From: Niallia nealsonii
Lineage (GTDB): Bacteria > Bacillota > Bacilli > Bacillales > Cytobacillaceae
Assembly: GCF_002835805.1 (NCBI RefSeq)
Contig: NZ_PISE01000016.1
Span: 62,001 to 126,000, forward strand
Direction: 5' to 3'
DNA: 64,000 nucleotides
Shown one piece after another: positions 16,586-25,560 of this stretch (position 1 is the stretch's first letter; each line of letters begins with the position of its first letter). Below the pieces are notes generated by a model that made no database searches, had not been told where the DNA came from, and worked only from the letters and a program-made list of their open reading frames with translations. Made by a program: the position numbers and the translations under genes.

Positions 16586-16888
16586 TCAATCATATAATTT
16601 GCTGCCAAAAACATGTTTCTCCAAATTCGATAAACGCTTTAATATATCAAAATTTGTTGTTCCTGCTGTACTTGGTGCAGGCTGTCTTTTGGAACTATCT
16701 TCCACTTGTTTTTTCATGCGCAAGTTTTCTTGCTGCAGCTCTTCAATTTCTTGATGCAATGTTTCATAGTCTTTAATAATTAAATCTAAAAATTGATCCA
16801 CTTCTTCGGGTTTATAGCCTCTCATAGCTGGTTTAAATTCTTTTTCCAAAATATCTTTAGCTGTTAATTTCATTTTATCTGCTAGCAT
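16586..16888 (-). CDS. gpsB: Cell-division regulator GpsB
   Basis: A 100-residue DivIVA-like protein. The N-terminal membrane/PBP-binding head ([20 protein letters not shown], then [17 protein letters not shown]) and coiled coil reach to about residue 68, followed by a Pro/Ser/Thr linker and the C-terminal trimerisation helix ([16 protein letters not shown]). GpsB docks PBP1 (PonA, also in this window) and shuttles it between septum and sidewall. ATG 16888 has GAGGTG at about seven bases. It lies between ypsA and rnpB. Confidence 0.95.
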   Translation of the reverse strand: MLADKMKLTAKDILEKEFKPAMRGYKPEEVDQFLDLIIKDYETLHQEIEELQQENLRMKKQVEDSSKRQPAPSTAGTTNFDILKRLSNLEKHVFGSKLYD

Positions 16889-16960
16889 CGTCCGCTCACC
16901 TCAAGAAATACCATTATAAATTTATTTTTTCAAAATTTAGTGCATTTGTCAATTTTTCAC

Positions 16961-17524
16961 TTAAAAGGAGTCATTAAATTGCTCTTCTTCTACAATGGAT
17001 TGTAAATCAGAAAAATTAATCTGTCTTATTTCATACTCATTTTTTTCTTTATACAATTTTGCAAGATTGTATAAATATTTGGGGCTTCCTTCTTTTTCTT
17101 CATCATAAAACAATAATAGCATATCGCTTTTTTGCAGGAGAAAAATATTCTTTGCCTTCAGCTGTTCAGGACTTTCATAAGGTTTTTTGGATACAGAATC
17201 AATAAAGTCTGCCTGCATTAACACTTCTTCATACCATTCTTTGTTTGCTTCTTTCCAGCCTTGTTCCTGATCTATAAAAGGAGTAAAAACCCCTACTTTT
17301 AAAAACGGAAACTTTTCTAGCTGCAACTCATACACTACTTCTGCAGCCCATAACTCTGTACCAAGCTGGCCACTTATTAATATCCATTCTACGCCTTCTT
17401 CTGCCATTGTTTCTATTTGTTTACGAATTGCTTCTTTTATATAAGAAACAGCTTTTTCGTCTTTTTTAAAAATGCCTATTTCATATGGTTTATAACCTGA
17501 AATAACAGCAATTTTCATTTTCAC
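16961..17524 (-). CDS. ypsA: SLOG-superfamily protein YpsA
   Basis: A 187-residue DUF1273 protein with a Rossmann-like SLOG fold: the N-terminal strand and loop MKIAVISGYKPYE, WILISGQLGTELWAAEVV (the nucleotide-binding glycine stretch) and DMLLLFYDEEKEG. GTG 17524 is chosen because AAAGGAG lies six bases before it. In B. subtilis and Staphylococcus, YpsA has been tied to cell division and oxidative stress. It lies 73 bases upstream of gpsB on the same strand, fitting that link. The ligand is unknown. Confidence 0.88.
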   Translation of the reverse strand: MKMKIAVISGYKPYEIGIFKKDEKAVSYIKEAIRKQIETMAEEGVEWILISGQLGTELWAAEVVYELQLEKFPFLKVGVFTPFIDQEQGWKEANKEWYEEVLMQADFIDSVSKKPYESPEQLKAKNIFLLQKSDMLLLFYDEEKEGSPKYLYNLAKLYKEKNEYEIRQINFSDLQSIVEEEQFNDSF

Positions 17525-17802
17525 TATAAACTCCTTTACAAACTTACTATGTAATCATTATTTTTTAGATGTAGGTATGATGGAGCTTAATTTTCCCTTT
17601 ACTAGGAATTGTATTACATTCAGCCAGCAACATGCATCTTTTTTTCCATTTGAAAATACAACCTCTAAAAATATAGCCTTTTATTATCTTTTACCTTTAT
17701 CTTGTATTATAAGCATTTCTAAAAAAAAGAGAAACTAGTTTGATTATTTTTATAGGATATTTCCATTATTATATATTTTTTATGGGGAAACATGTATATA
17801 AA
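17525..17802. other. Intergenic ypsA-cotD
   Basis: AT-rich, multiple stops in all frames; presumably contains the ypsA promoter. No gene, repeat or hairpin of note was seen. Confidence 0.5.
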
Positions 17803-17832
17803 CAGAAAAAGACCTATTTAATAGGCCCTTTT
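17803..17832 (-). terminator. Terminator of cotD
   Basis: GGCCTATT / AATAGGTC stem followed by TTTTTC on the minus strand. Confidence 0.8.
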
Positions 17833-17852
17833 CCATCATATAATTTCATTTA

Positions 17853-18239
17853 TTATCGTTTTCTGAATGGAAATGCTCCTGGCATAGTTCCCATGTTTCC
17901 AGCAGCTCCAGGCATACCCATGCTTCCAGTTGTACCTGGGAACATTTGACCTGTTGCAGTAAACGGCATACCACCTGTTTGAGGCATCGCTGGTGCTGCA
18001 CCTTGAACAGGGTATGGAGCTGGCGCAGGCCCCATATTTGCTTGTGTATTTGTTACTACGTTTTCGACAGATTGAGTTTGTGGGAAATAATGTTGATGCT
18101 CATAATTAACATGGTTTACCGTTGTTGTATGAGTTGGGTGAATATGGGGAACAATGTTATTAGAAAAAGTATGATTCACACAACATTTTGCTGGATGTAC
18201 TATCGGTGGACAAACATTTGGTTTATGACAATGATGCAT
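17853..18239 (-). CDS. cotD: Spore coat protein CotD-like
   Basis: A 128-residue low-complexity coat protein. The His/Cys/Pro-rich N-terminus (MHHCHKPNVCPPIVHPAKCC) and the His/Thr/Val middle (HTTTVNHVNYEHQHYFP) are the CotD signature; the C-terminal half is a Gly/Met/Pro-rich tail ending FPFRKR. It is an inner-coat protein made in the mother cell. GAGGAG precedes ATG 18239, and a SigK-type promoter lies upstream, consistent with late mother-cell expression. Position after ypsA matches B. subtilis. The Gly/Met/Pro tail is longer than I would expect for CotD. Confidence 0.88.
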   Translation of the reverse strand: MHHCHKPNVCPPIVHPAKCCVNHTFSNNIVPHIHPTHTTTVNHVNYEHQHYFPQTQSVENVVTNTQANMGPAPAPYPVQGAAPAMPQTGGMPFTATGQMFPGTTGSMGMPGAAGNMGTMPGAFPFRKR

Positions 18240-18281
18240 ATAGAAAATCTCCTCTCAAATAGTTAATTTATCTTACACTAA

Positions 18282-18309
18282 TAACCTATGAACAAAGAGA
18301 TAATCTTGT
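18282..18309 (-). promoter_or_regulatory. SigK-type promoter of cotD
   Basis: AC (18308-18309) and CATAGGTTA (18282-18290), 17 bases apart, match the SigK pattern AC-N16/17-CATANNNTA. Confidence 0.6.
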
Positions 18310-18525
18310 ACTAATACAAACACCTATTTATGTTATTTTCCCTTAATTATTGAAATGAACTATGCCTACATGGCATAAAAACTGCTCTTAAATGTGGTAA
18401 AAAGCACGACAGTTAGACAAACTACTACAAAAAATAAAAACATTACAACCTTATACAAAAAAAGCCACCTCTTTTTCCCTATTTTTAGACAAACTTCTCA
18501 TTTTCTATCTATTATTTTACTCACA
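18310..18525. other. Intergenic upstream of cotD
   Basis: AT-rich sequence between the cotD promoter and the mrfB terminator. No ORF with a ribosome site was seen. Confidence 0.5.
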
Positions 18526-18592
18526 ATAAAAAAAACAAACAACTAGGAATTAGCAGGAAATTAATGACTTCATTCCTGCATTTCTAGTTGTT
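18526..18592 (-). terminator. Terminator of the mrfAB operon
   Basis: A long imperfect stem (AACAACTAG..AGCAGGAA with TTCCTGC..CTAGTTGTT) that overlaps the last codons of yprB and ends in a T-rich run on the minus strand. Confidence 0.8.
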
Positions 18593-19829
18593 TTATTTTC
18601 CTTTGGAGACGTTCTGCTCTTTTTAGCAGTTCTATGGTTTGTTTTTCAAGCAAATCATGGCTTTTGCTTAAAGCCATTGCTCTATTTGTCATCTGCAATG
18701 CCTTTAAGTAGTTTTTATTTTTATGCTCAGTAACTTTCGCTAACTCTGTATACGTTTCGACCACCATTTTTATATTGGTTTTGACTGTATAATGATCGAT
18801 GATATACTGCCATAGAAAAATAGCTGACTGAAGTTTTTTCGCTTTTTTCTCTTGTGCAGCAAGAATAAATTTAGCCTGCAATACTTCTTCTTTGTTTGTT
18901 TCATCCATATTTTCAAATGTTTTTTTTGCAGCATTATTTTCGCCTAATGAAGAATACCATCTGCCTACTTCTAATATTTCTTTTGCTGACATGCCTTTAT
19001 CTTTTTTCAATAATTGATAGCTTAAATGAGTATATAGTGTAATAAGCGATAAAATATCGACTTCATTATGTTTTAATATCCCAAGCATACCTTCTGGATT
19101 TTTTCTTTCCACAAAATCAAAATAAATCATTGGTGCTAAAAATCCTGGAATATCATCTTTTCTCACTACCCCTAATACTTCTTCTTCTACAATCGATAAT
19201 TTTGTTCGTTCTAGCCGATGTTTCCACATTCTTCTCGCTGCATGATACAGGTCAAAATGTCCAAATTCAGGCAGCTTTGGAACATGCTCTTTCACAAACA
19301 TATGCCTTGTTTTCACTTGGGGCCAGTCAAATGCTTTGCCGTTATAAGTCACAAGTGTCGTATAGTCCACATTCTCTAAAAAGCTTTTAAATAACGGCAC
19401 TTCCCCGGCCGGATACGGAAGAATATGCTGTTTTAGCACTACTTCCTCTCCAATAATTTGTGCATATCCTAATATAAAAATCGTATTTCCTGCTCCGCCG
19501 CCAAGTCCAGTTGTTTCCGTATCAAAGAAAAAAAGATTGCTTGATTGATGTCCTTTTGCTGATAATGGGTGGATAAAAGGTGATTGGTTCCATTCATCGA
19601 CCGCCTGACAAAATTCATAAAAATAGTAGTTTCCATGTTTAAACGATAAAGGATACTTTACTTCTCTAATCAAACAATACTCCTTATCTGCCCAATATGG
19701 ATAGACATTTTCCTGCTCCCACACATCTAAAAAGGGAATTTCCTTTGTTTCTGTTTTTATTTCCACTGGTTTTGCCGTTTCTTTTTTGATATGCCCTTTT
19801 AGCCGGTTTAATTTATTTTTTATACTCAT
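18570..19829 (-). CDS. mrfB: DNA repair exonuclease MrfB (YprB)
   Basis: A 419-residue DEDD-type exonuclease. FFDTETTGLGGG at about residue 98 is Exo I, LVTYNGKAFDWPQVKTRH is Exo II, and HNEVDILSLITLYTHL carries the last acidic residue. The C-terminal third is a TPR-like helical domain (KKTFENMDETNKEEVLQAKF and onward). In B. subtilis MrfB acts with MrfA in an excision pathway for mitomycin C adducts independent of UvrABC. It starts eight bases after mrfA stops, so the pair is co-transcribed. Confidence 0.92.
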   Translation of the reverse strand: MSIKNKLNRLKGHIKKETAKPVEIKTETKEIPFLDVWEQENVYPYWADKEYCLIREVKYPLSFKHGNYYFYEFCQAVDEWNQSPFIHPLSAKGHQSSNLFFFDTETTGLGGGAGNTIFILGYAQIIGEEVVLKQHILPYPAGEVPLFKSFLENVDYTTLVTYNGKAFDWPQVKTRHMFVKEHVPKLPEFGHFDLYHAARRMWKHRLERTKLSIVEEEVLGVVRKDDIPGFLAPMIYFDFVERKNPEGMLGILKHNEVDILSLITLYTHLSYQLLKKDKGMSAKEILEVGRWYSSLGENNAAKKTFENMDETNKEEVLQAKFILAAQEKKAKKLQSAIFLWQYIIDHYTVKTNIKMVVETYTELAKVTEHKNKNYLKALQMTNRAMALSKSHDLLEKQTIELLKRAERLQRKIKQLEMQE

Positions 19830-19837
19830 GGTATCCC

Positions 19838-22114
19838 CTATTTTTGCTGTAATTTTACGAAAGAAAGAAGGTCTAACACATCTTTTTTATAATAGTCGTT
19901 TGTGCTTTCCATGCCAATGCAAGATGGACAGCCATGGGGACAAGTGCAATTTAAGATCATTTTTTTCGCCTCATTTATAACTATATCTATTTGTTGATAC
20001 AGTTTTTCTGCCAGTCCAATTCCACCAGGATAACGATCATAAAAGAAAATAGTAGCTTTTTCATTATGTTCTGCCTTCACTTGGGGCACAACATGAATAT
20101 CACTTGGGTCTGCCATGACAAGTAGTGGTGCGATGTGTTTTAAGGCGTGTGCAGCGCCAATTAACCCCAGTTCCATTTTTTCGCTTTTTGCATTAAACCC
20201 ATTATCCAAAAAGGATATCCAACAAGCATTTGTATGAAGCTCTTCTTCTGGAAGAGCGATTGGCCCAGAGCCAATGTTTTCATGTGTTTCAAACTTAATT
20301 TTCTTAAAAATGGTGCTCATTGCTATGATGCTAACATCTCCATACCCTATTTCTAGTCTTTCCTCTTCTTTTTTCTTATCTACTTCTAAGACTTTTAAAG
20401 AAACGGCAAGATTTGCATCCGTATAATAATCAACATCCACTTCTCTCACAAATGCTTTTTTCTCTTCCCAGTCTAGCTTCTCTACTTGATACTGTACTCC
20501 TTGATGAAGATAAATAGCTTCCTCATGAAGCAAAGTCATGGCAGAAAAACGATCACTTTCTCCAATCACTCGAGTATTCCCTGTATTCGTAATGTCAATA
20601 ATGACTATATTTTCCTGGGAAGCGGAACGCAAGCTAATATTATGGGCCGGGAAAGAATCGTTCATCCAATACCATTTATCCCCGTTTTCGAATAAAACTC
20701 TTTCTTCTGTTAAATATTCCAGCACCTCTTCTATTTCACAGGTTCCAAACTTTTCGCCTCGTTTAAAAGGAAGTTCATAGGCGGCGCATTTCATATGGTC
20801 AATTAAAATAATTAAGTTATCTGGATTAATGCGTGCCGTTTCTGGATTCCGATTAAAAAAATAATCCGGATTCTGAATTAAGTATTGATCCAATGGACTA
20901 GAGCTCGCGACCAGTATCACAAGAGATTCATCATGTCTTCTGCCAGCCCGTCCAGCTTGCTGCCAAGAGCTTGCGATTGTACCTGGATACCCTGTCATTA
21001 CACATACTTGCAGCTGTCCAATATCCACTCCAAGCTCTAATGCATTGGTGCTGACAACTCCATAGATGCTTCCTTCTCTTAAGCCTTTTTCAATTTCTCT
21101 TCTTTCTGTTGGAAGATAGCCGCCTCTATATCCTCTAATCGCTTTTGTGCCTAATTGATACTTTACTAATTCTTGCAAATAAGTCAGCAAAATTTCTACC
21201 CTTACCCGGCTTTTTGCAAAAATAATCGTTTGAATCTTGTTTTTTAAAAGTTCTCCCGCAATCCTTCTTGCCTCAAGTGTTGCACTTTTGCGTATATTTA
21301 ACGGAACATTCACAATGGGCGGGTTATAAAAAACGAAATGTTTTTTGCCGCTCGGAGCACCGTTATTATCAATTAATGCCATCTTTTCTTCTGTTAAATT
21401 CCCCGCAAGTTCTAAAGGATTAGCAATGGTCGCTGACGTACAAATAAAGATAGGGTTACTGCCATAAAAAGCGCAAATTCTTTTTAGGCGGCGGATAACA
21501 TTCGCAACATGACTTCCAAACACTCCTCGATAAATATGGAGTTCATCAATAACAACATACTTTAAATTTTCAAATAAGCTAACCCATTTCGTATGATGGG
21601 GCAAAATAGCAGAATGAAGCATATCTGGGTTTGTTATCACAATATGTCCAGCTTTTCTCACCTTTTGACGAATGGAAGCAGGAGTATCCCCATCATATGT
21701 ATAACTGTTAATTTGCAAGTTTGCACTTTCAATCAGCTCATTTAGTTCACTTTTCTGATCTTGGGCGAGTGCTTTTGTTGGAAACATATAAAGCGCTCTC
21801 GCCTGACTATCTTCTGTAATGGATTGAATAACAGGCAAATTATAACAAAGTGTCTTCCCTGAAGCTGTCGGAGTTACTGCAACAATGCTGCGGTTTTTCC
21901 GCACTTGTTCGTATGCTGATTTCTGGTGGGTATATAATCTAGATACACCACGTTTCTCTAATGCTGCCTTTATTTTTGGAGATAAGTCACTAGGAAGTGG
22001 CGTCACACTCGCTTCTTTTGCCTCCATCGTATGCCAATAAGCAATCTGCTCTTTATATTCTTCATTATATTTAAAATCATGAATGATTTGTTGGAGATTT
22101 TTACGTACTTTCAT
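19838..22114 (-). CDS. mrfA: DNA helicase MrfA (YprA)
   Basis: A 758-residue DEAD/DEAH helicase with a C-terminal DUF1998 domain. Walker A is TPTASGKT at about residue 80, the Walker B box is VIDELHIYRG, motif III is FICTSAT, and motif VI is QQAGRAGRRHD. The DUF1998 cysteines CTCPHGCPSC near the C-terminus bind a zinc ion. MrfA translocates 3'-5' and is needed for mitomycin C repair in B. subtilis, working with MrfB encoded directly downstream. GAGGTG precedes ATG 22114. The length is that of the B. subtilis protein. Confidence 0.93.
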   Translation of the reverse strand: MKVRKNLQQIIHDFKYNEEYKEQIAYWHTMEAKEASVTPLPSDLSPKIKAALEKRGVSRLYTHQKSAYEQVRKNRSIVAVTPTASGKTLCYNLPVIQSITEDSQARALYMFPTKALAQDQKSELNELIESANLQINSYTYDGDTPASIRQKVRKAGHIVITNPDMLHSAILPHHTKWVSLFENLKYVVIDELHIYRGVFGSHVANVIRRLKRICAFYGSNPIFICTSATIANPLELAGNLTEEKMALIDNNGAPSGKKHFVFYNPPIVNVPLNIRKSATLEARRIAGELLKNKIQTIIFAKSRVRVEILLTYLQELVKYQLGTKAIRGYRGGYLPTERREIEKGLREGSIYGVVSTNALELGVDIGQLQVCVMTGYPGTIASSWQQAGRAGRRHDESLVILVASSSPLDQYLIQNPDYFFNRNPETARINPDNLIILIDHMKCAAYELPFKRGEKFGTCEIEEVLEYLTEERVLFENGDKWYWMNDSFPAHNISLRSASQENIVIIDITNTGNTRVIGESDRFSAMTLLHEEAIYLHQGVQYQVEKLDWEEKKAFVREVDVDYYTDANLAVSLKVLEVDKKKEEERLEIGYGDVSIIAMSTIFKKIKFETHENIGSGPIALPEEELHTNACWISFLDNGFNAKSEKMELGLIGAAHALKHIAPLLVMADPSDIHVVPQVKAEHNEKATIFFYDRYPGGIGLAEKLYQQIDIVINEAKKMILNCTCPHGCPSCIGMESTNDYYKKDVLDLLSFVKLQQK

Positions 22115-22193
22115 TTTTCCACCTCTTACTTCATTCTATTTTAGCGAATAAACGTTCTTATCCAAAGAGGTTTTCTTGTCTTTCCAAAAAAAG

Positions 22194-22973
22194 CTATTTA
22201 TTTTTCACAAACTTTTCAACAGCTATGACAAGTGCTTGAGAATCCTCCACCATGCTCATATGTCCGGTTTCCAACAATTCAACTGTAATATGTTTTCCAT
22301 TTGCAGATGTAACACGATCAAGAGGCACTACTTTATCCTTTGTTCCTTTTACAAGCAAAACAGGAACTTCTGAATTGGCAATAATATGATTGCGGTCTAT
22401 TCTTTTTCGCATGGCAGATAATGTTTCCATTGCAGCAATCGCATCCGTTTCGTATCCGATCTCTTTTGCCTTTTCCACTTCTTCTTTTTTTGTATGAATA
22501 GAATCGTCTGAGAATAAATTTGGTATTAATCCATCAACAAATTCAACTATTCCTACATCTTGGATTTTTTTAATGGATTTTAATCTTCCTTCTTTTCCTT
22601 GTTCTGTATCAGGATATGCGGTGGAATGAATAAGACCAAATCCAGCTAACGTTTCAGGAAATAAATCAGCAAATGCCAATGTGACATATCCTCCTAATGA
22701 ATGGCCAAACATATACACATCTGCTAGTTCCTTTTTATTAAGGAAAAAATGGATATCCTTTGCCAAATCCTCTATCAGAAAGGATTCACCATTAAAGCTT
22801 GTTAGTCCGTGTCCTCTTAGCTCTATTGCGATCACATGAAAATCTGTTAATAACGGCATAACTTTTTCCCAGTATTTGGCACTTCCGCAAAATCCATGAA
22901 TAAGGATAATTGTTTTTCCTTTTCCTGCTTCTTGATAGGCCATTTCTCTTCCATTTATTGTGATTGTCTTCAT
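22194..22973 (-). CDS. Alpha/beta-fold hydrolase
   Basis: A 259-residue enzyme. The catalytic triad is readable: nucleophile in GHSLGGY (about residue 92), acid in KGTKDKVVP, and His in ETGHMSMVED. The oxyanion stretch LIHGFCGSAKYW precedes. The pattern is that of small esterases, haloperoxidase-like or MhpC-like hydrolases. The start at 22973 (MKTITING) is chosen for its AAGGGGGT site; the frame is open for 29 codons upstream without one. It replaces genes found at this place in B. subtilis (ypqE region). The substrate cannot be inferred. Confidence 0.85.
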   Translation of the reverse strand: MKTITINGREMAYQEAGKGKTIILIHGFCGSAKYWEKVMPLLTDFHVIAIELRGHGLTSFNGESFLIEDLAKDIHFFLNKKELADVYMFGHSLGGYVTLAFADLFPETLAGFGLIHSTAYPDTEQGKEGRLKSIKKIQDVGIVEFVDGLIPNLFSDDSIHTKKEEVEKAKEIGYETDAIAAMETLSAMRKRIDRNHIIANSEVPVLLVKGTKDKVVPLDRVTSANGKHITVELLETGHMSMVEDSQALVIAVEKFVKNK

Positions 22974-23247
22974 ATTTAGTACCCCCTTGTACATTTTACG
23001 ATAACATAATTTCATTTTTCTATAGTAAGTCATTTTTGTCAAAAGCAAAAAGTTTTTCACTCTTTTAACTAGTTTTTATTCCTAAATATCGCAAATAGAA
23101 TAAACGAAAAATCAACAAATCCTTTAAATAAAATATACCTTCTACTATTCCTAAAAAACAATTTCTTTTAAAAGAAGATAGGCACAGAATATTTCTTTTT
23201 TGCATAAATATGATGTTAGAAAGTATTTGCAAAAAGGAGTGTCAACA

Positions 23248-23724
23248 TTGTCAGCAAATTTTCCTATTGATCCAAACAAAAAAGATAAAAATGAACCATT
23301 TGGTGGACTTATTAAGAGCATGAATGGATTTCTTCAAGAAAAGCCAATCAAAAATTTTCTGCAAAGCATGGATGAATTCTTCAGTAATCCGTTTCCAAAT
23401 AGTGCCTTCCCTCTGACCGTTAAAGAAACCACAACAGCTAACCTTATCATAGCAGAGCTTCCTGGAATCAATAGAGAACAAATCCAAATTAATGTATATG
23501 ATCACCATCTAACAATCAGCGTCAATTATCAAGAATTAATTACAGAAGAAAACACACAGCAAAATTTCTTTCGTTCTAGCCAAACCTATAAAAGAAACAG
23601 CAGAACCGTTGCTCTTCCTTATCCAATTGATGAAAAAAAAGTGAAAGCATCTTATCAAAATGGACTGCTTACCGTAACTGTGCCGAAACAAAAAGGCAAA
23701 AAAATAATGATCGAAGAATCCTAA
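23248..23724 (+). CDS. Small heat-shock protein (Hsp20/alpha-crystallin)
   Basis: A 158-residue protein with a variable N-terminus (Asn/Phe/Met-rich, about 70 residues) and an alpha-crystallin domain. ADLIIAELPG-like LIIAELPGINREQIQINVYDHH, YKRNSRTVALPYPID and the closing GLLTVTVPK are diagnostic. TTG 23248 follows AAGGAG at eight bases, and an upstream in-frame ATG has no site. Members are ATP-independent holdases; several Bacillus members (CotM, CotP) are spore-coat associated, and the neighbouring yppG/cotD context makes a spore role possible but unproven. A strong terminator follows. Confidence 0.85.
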   Translation: MSANFPIDPNKKDKNEPFGGLIKSMNGFLQEKPIKNFLQSMDEFFSNPFPNSAFPLTVKETTTANLIIAELPGINREQIQINVYDHHLTISVNYQELITEENTQQNFFRSSQTYKRNSRTVALPYPIDEKKVKASYQNGLLTVTVPKQKGKKIMIEES

Positions 23725-23796
23725 ATAGCTTTTTCTTTGATTCACTTGCTTTAGAAAAATAGAGCATGTATAAAAAAAAAATTCCTGCATATGCTA

Positions 23797-23836
23797 CTAG
23801 TGGTGCTTCAACCAAGAGGCATCGCTAGTTTTTTAT
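23797..23836 (+). terminator. Terminator of the Hsp20 gene
   Basis: CTAGTGGTGC / GCATCGCTAG, ten pairs including two wobbles, then TTTTTT. Confidence 0.8.
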
Positions 23837-23860
23837 AAAACCTATTCCCGAGGTGATTAG

Positions 23861-24013
23861 ATGAGCTACAAAGATCAGTTAGATTCTCATTCTTCGCTTT
23901 TTCACCACAATTGGACAAGACCAAAACGGGCAAAGTCTCAAGTTAATGGACATACCGAAATGTCTAGAAACAATCTTATTTTAAAAAGAGATGCAAAAGC
24001 GCACCGCTGGTAA
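23861..24013 (+). CDS. Hypothetical 50-residue basic protein
   Basis: ATG 23861 follows CCCGAGGTGATTAG (GAGGTG, five to six bases), the stop is at 24013 and a bidirectional terminator follows. The product starts MSYKDQLDSHSSLFHHNWTR and continues with Arg/Lys-rich, polar sequence (TRPKRAKSQ, SRNNLILKRDAKAHRW). It is hydrophilic, strongly basic, and rich in His/Asn/Ser, resembling in composition small spore or nucleic-acid-binding proteins. It lies about where sspM-like small genes occur near yppE/yppG in B. subtilis, but no sequence match is claimed. The function is unknown. Confidence 0.6.
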   Translation: MSYKDQLDSHSSLFHHNWTRPKRAKSQVNGHTEMSRNNLILKRDAKAHRW

Positions 24014-24028
24014 GGGAAAAAGAAACTA

Positions 24029-24065
24029 GAAAAGGCACCCTTTAATATTTAGGGTGCCTTTTAGT
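24029..24065. terminator. Bidirectional terminator between the 50-residue ORF and yppG
   Basis: AAAGGCACCCT / AGGGTGCCTTT with T-rich tails on both strands, serving convergent genes. Confidence 0.85.
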
Positions 24066-24593
24066 TTACACTTTAAATATTCCTCCTACTCCTTTTACAA
24101 GTCCTGTCATCTGATTCATCGCATTCATCATCATGCCTGCCGTGTCCATCATTTTATTAAAATCAAGTGAGCCATCCTGCGATTTAAAGGAATTCATAAA
24201 ACTTTTCACTCCCCCTTGTTTCTGAGGAATAAACGATTGTTTAGGATATGGATTCATATAATTTTGTGGATGTTGTTTGGTGGCAGCACTTGAATAAGAA
24301 TCATCATAATACTGTAGCGGATTTTGAAATACTTCATGAGATTTCGGATAATTATTTTGTGGATGAAAATACGGCTGTTCATAATTATTAAAATTTGCCT
24401 GTGGATAAGGTGAAGGTGCATTGCCGTAATAACTTTGATGCATATTTTGATCAAAGCCGCCATTCCATTGTGGTTGATTCATATATGGATTGTACATTCT
24501 TGTTTCCTTCTGAATATACTGTTGTGGCATTCTACTTATGTGTGATGGAGCAGCAGGATTTCGCGCATAAAAAATGGGGTGTGCTGTGTTCAT
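24066..24593 (-). CDS. yppG: YppG-like spore coat-type protein
   Basis: A 175-residue low-complexity protein rich in Asn, Gln, Pro, Tyr and Met (YNPYMNQPQWNGGFDQNMHQ and similar). It ends in a conserved helical block: GGVKSFMNSFKSQDGSLDFN, then MMDTAGMMMNAMNQMTGLVKG. The start at 24593 (MNTAHPIF) follows GGAGGAG, with the spacing slightly long. The C-terminal block is what marks YppG, a putative coat protein. Tyr/Gln-rich sequence suits cross-linking in a coat layer (inference). It is followed upstream by a repeat copy. Confidence 0.75.
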   Translation of the reverse strand: MNTAHPIFYARNPAAPSHISRMPQQYIQKETRMYNPYMNQPQWNGGFDQNMHQSYYGNAPSPYPQANFNNYEQPYFHPQNNYPKSHEVFQNPLQYYDDSYSSAATKQHPQNYMNPYPKQSFIPQKQGGVKSFMNSFKSQDGSLDFNKMMDTAGMMMNAMNQMTGLVKGVGGIFKV

Positions 24594-24687
24594 TTTACTC
24601 GTTCCTCCTCCAATAGTAATTCCCGTCATATTCTATGAAGCAAATGCCCAGCATGTGCATGGACTGATAAAAAGCATCTGTTCCTTT

Positions 24688-24772
24688 GTTGATTGGAGCG
24701 GAAGGCGTGAGACTCCTGATTAGAAAAGCGAACGCCTGTAGCGAAAATCAACAAGCAAATTTAACAGAACCT
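24688..24772. repeat. Intergenic repeat, best-preserved copy
   Basis: GTTGATTGGAGCGGAAGGCG, TGAGACTCCTG and GCCTGTAGCGAAAATCAACA form an imperfect inverted layout: GTTGATT..AGCG at one end and AGCG..AATCAAC at the other. This is the most complete of four copies in the window. Confidence 0.6.
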
Positions 24773-24780
24773 ACATAAAA

Positions 24781-24812
24781 AAGAAAAAACTATCGATTTG
24801 GATGGATAGTTT
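24781..24812 (-). terminator. Terminator of yppE
   Basis: AACTATC / GATAGTT stem, then TTTTTTCTTTTTT on the minus strand. Confidence 0.8.
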
Positions 24813-24848
24813 TGGTATTTCTGATTTATTTTATTTGATAAACAAGTA

Positions 24849-25235
24849 TCATTTTTTTTCTATACTTGATAATTGATTTAATAGCACTTCTAAAGTATAC
24901 TGCACAGATTTTATAGCATCCATAAATCTTTTTTTGCTTGTGTCCGGATAAAAGGCACTGACTGAAATGATTTCTAAGTGATCAGAAGCCGACTGAATTT
25001 GGGCCGCATAAAGATATTCTGGCTTATTTGCCACCACCCAATTTATAGCAGACACTTTCCAGTCTTCGTTTATTTTTTTTACCTTATTTGCAAAGGGAAC
25101 CACTACTTCATAAAAATCTTCCCCTTTTCCTGAAGCTTTTACTTTTATAAAGGTGTCCATTAAATATTCTGTTGCCTCTATGAGCATCTTTGTATTTTCT
25201 TTTAATTGATTAATCAAAATCACTTTCTCATTCAC
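24849..25235 (-). CDS. yppE: YppE family protein (DUF1798)
   Basis: A 128-residue all-helical soluble protein. The order of helices (MLIEATEYLMDTFIKVKASG, FYEVVVPFANKVKKINEDW, and a C-terminal SVQYTLEVLLNQLSSIEKK) and its place beside yppG and yppC fit B. subtilis YppE, a four-helix protein of unknown function. ATG 25235 has a modest AGGAAG site. No catalytic motif is visible. Confidence 0.75.
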   Translation of the reverse strand: MNEKVILINQLKENTKMLIEATEYLMDTFIKVKASGKGEDFYEVVVPFANKVKKINEDWKVSAINWVVANKPEYLYAAQIQSASDHLEIISVSAFYPDTSKKRFMDAIKSVQYTLEVLLNQLSSIEKK

Positions 25236-25299
25236 TACTTCCTATTCGCTTTTGATGCAACTTATTCTAATTGTCATTGACATAATATTAGGGGATTGT

Positions 25300-25560
25300 T
25301 TAACTTAATTCAAGTTTAAATATTGCTGTTCTTCTTATTTTCTCTGGACTTTTTGCTATAATATTAGGGGTTTCTTTTTTTAACTTTTGTTCAAAAACAG
25401 AAAATGCAGCTTCTAAGAGCTCTAAATGGTCAAGATGATCTTCTAATTCTTTTTTTTGATTGGAGTGAACACCTAAAAGCAAACTATCCAATTCTTCTAA
25501 ATCATCATAAATAGTTTCAAGCATTTCCAACAATTCTGCTTTATTGTATTCTTCTTTCAT
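25300..25560 (-). CDS. Hypothetical 86-residue coiled-coil protein
   Basis: ATG 25560 follows a very strong CAGGAGGGG site. The product is acidic and helical: LLEMLETIYDDLEELDSLLL, then LEDHLDHLELLEAAFSVFEQ, with regular Leu/Glu heptads that predict a two-helix coiled coil. The basic tail ends KIRRTAIFKLELS. It occupies the yppD/yppF region of B. subtilis between yppE and yppC, but similarity to either cannot be judged by eye. The function is unknown. Confidence 0.65.
   Translation of the reverse strand: MKEEYNKAELLEMLETIYDDLEELDSLLLGVHSNQKKELEDHLDHLELLEAAFSVFEQKLKKETPNIIAKSPEKIRRTAIFKLELS

Noticed and set aside
16060-16776. Plus-strand ORFs of about 100 codons over rnpB and gpsB
   Set aside because: They lie antisense to RNase P RNA and gpsB; no ribosome sites and no protein-like pattern.
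23020-23060. Extended N-terminus of the alpha/beta hydrolase
   Set aside because: The frame is open 29 codons upstream but lacks a ribosome site; the ATG at 22973 has a strong one and begins the conserved fold.
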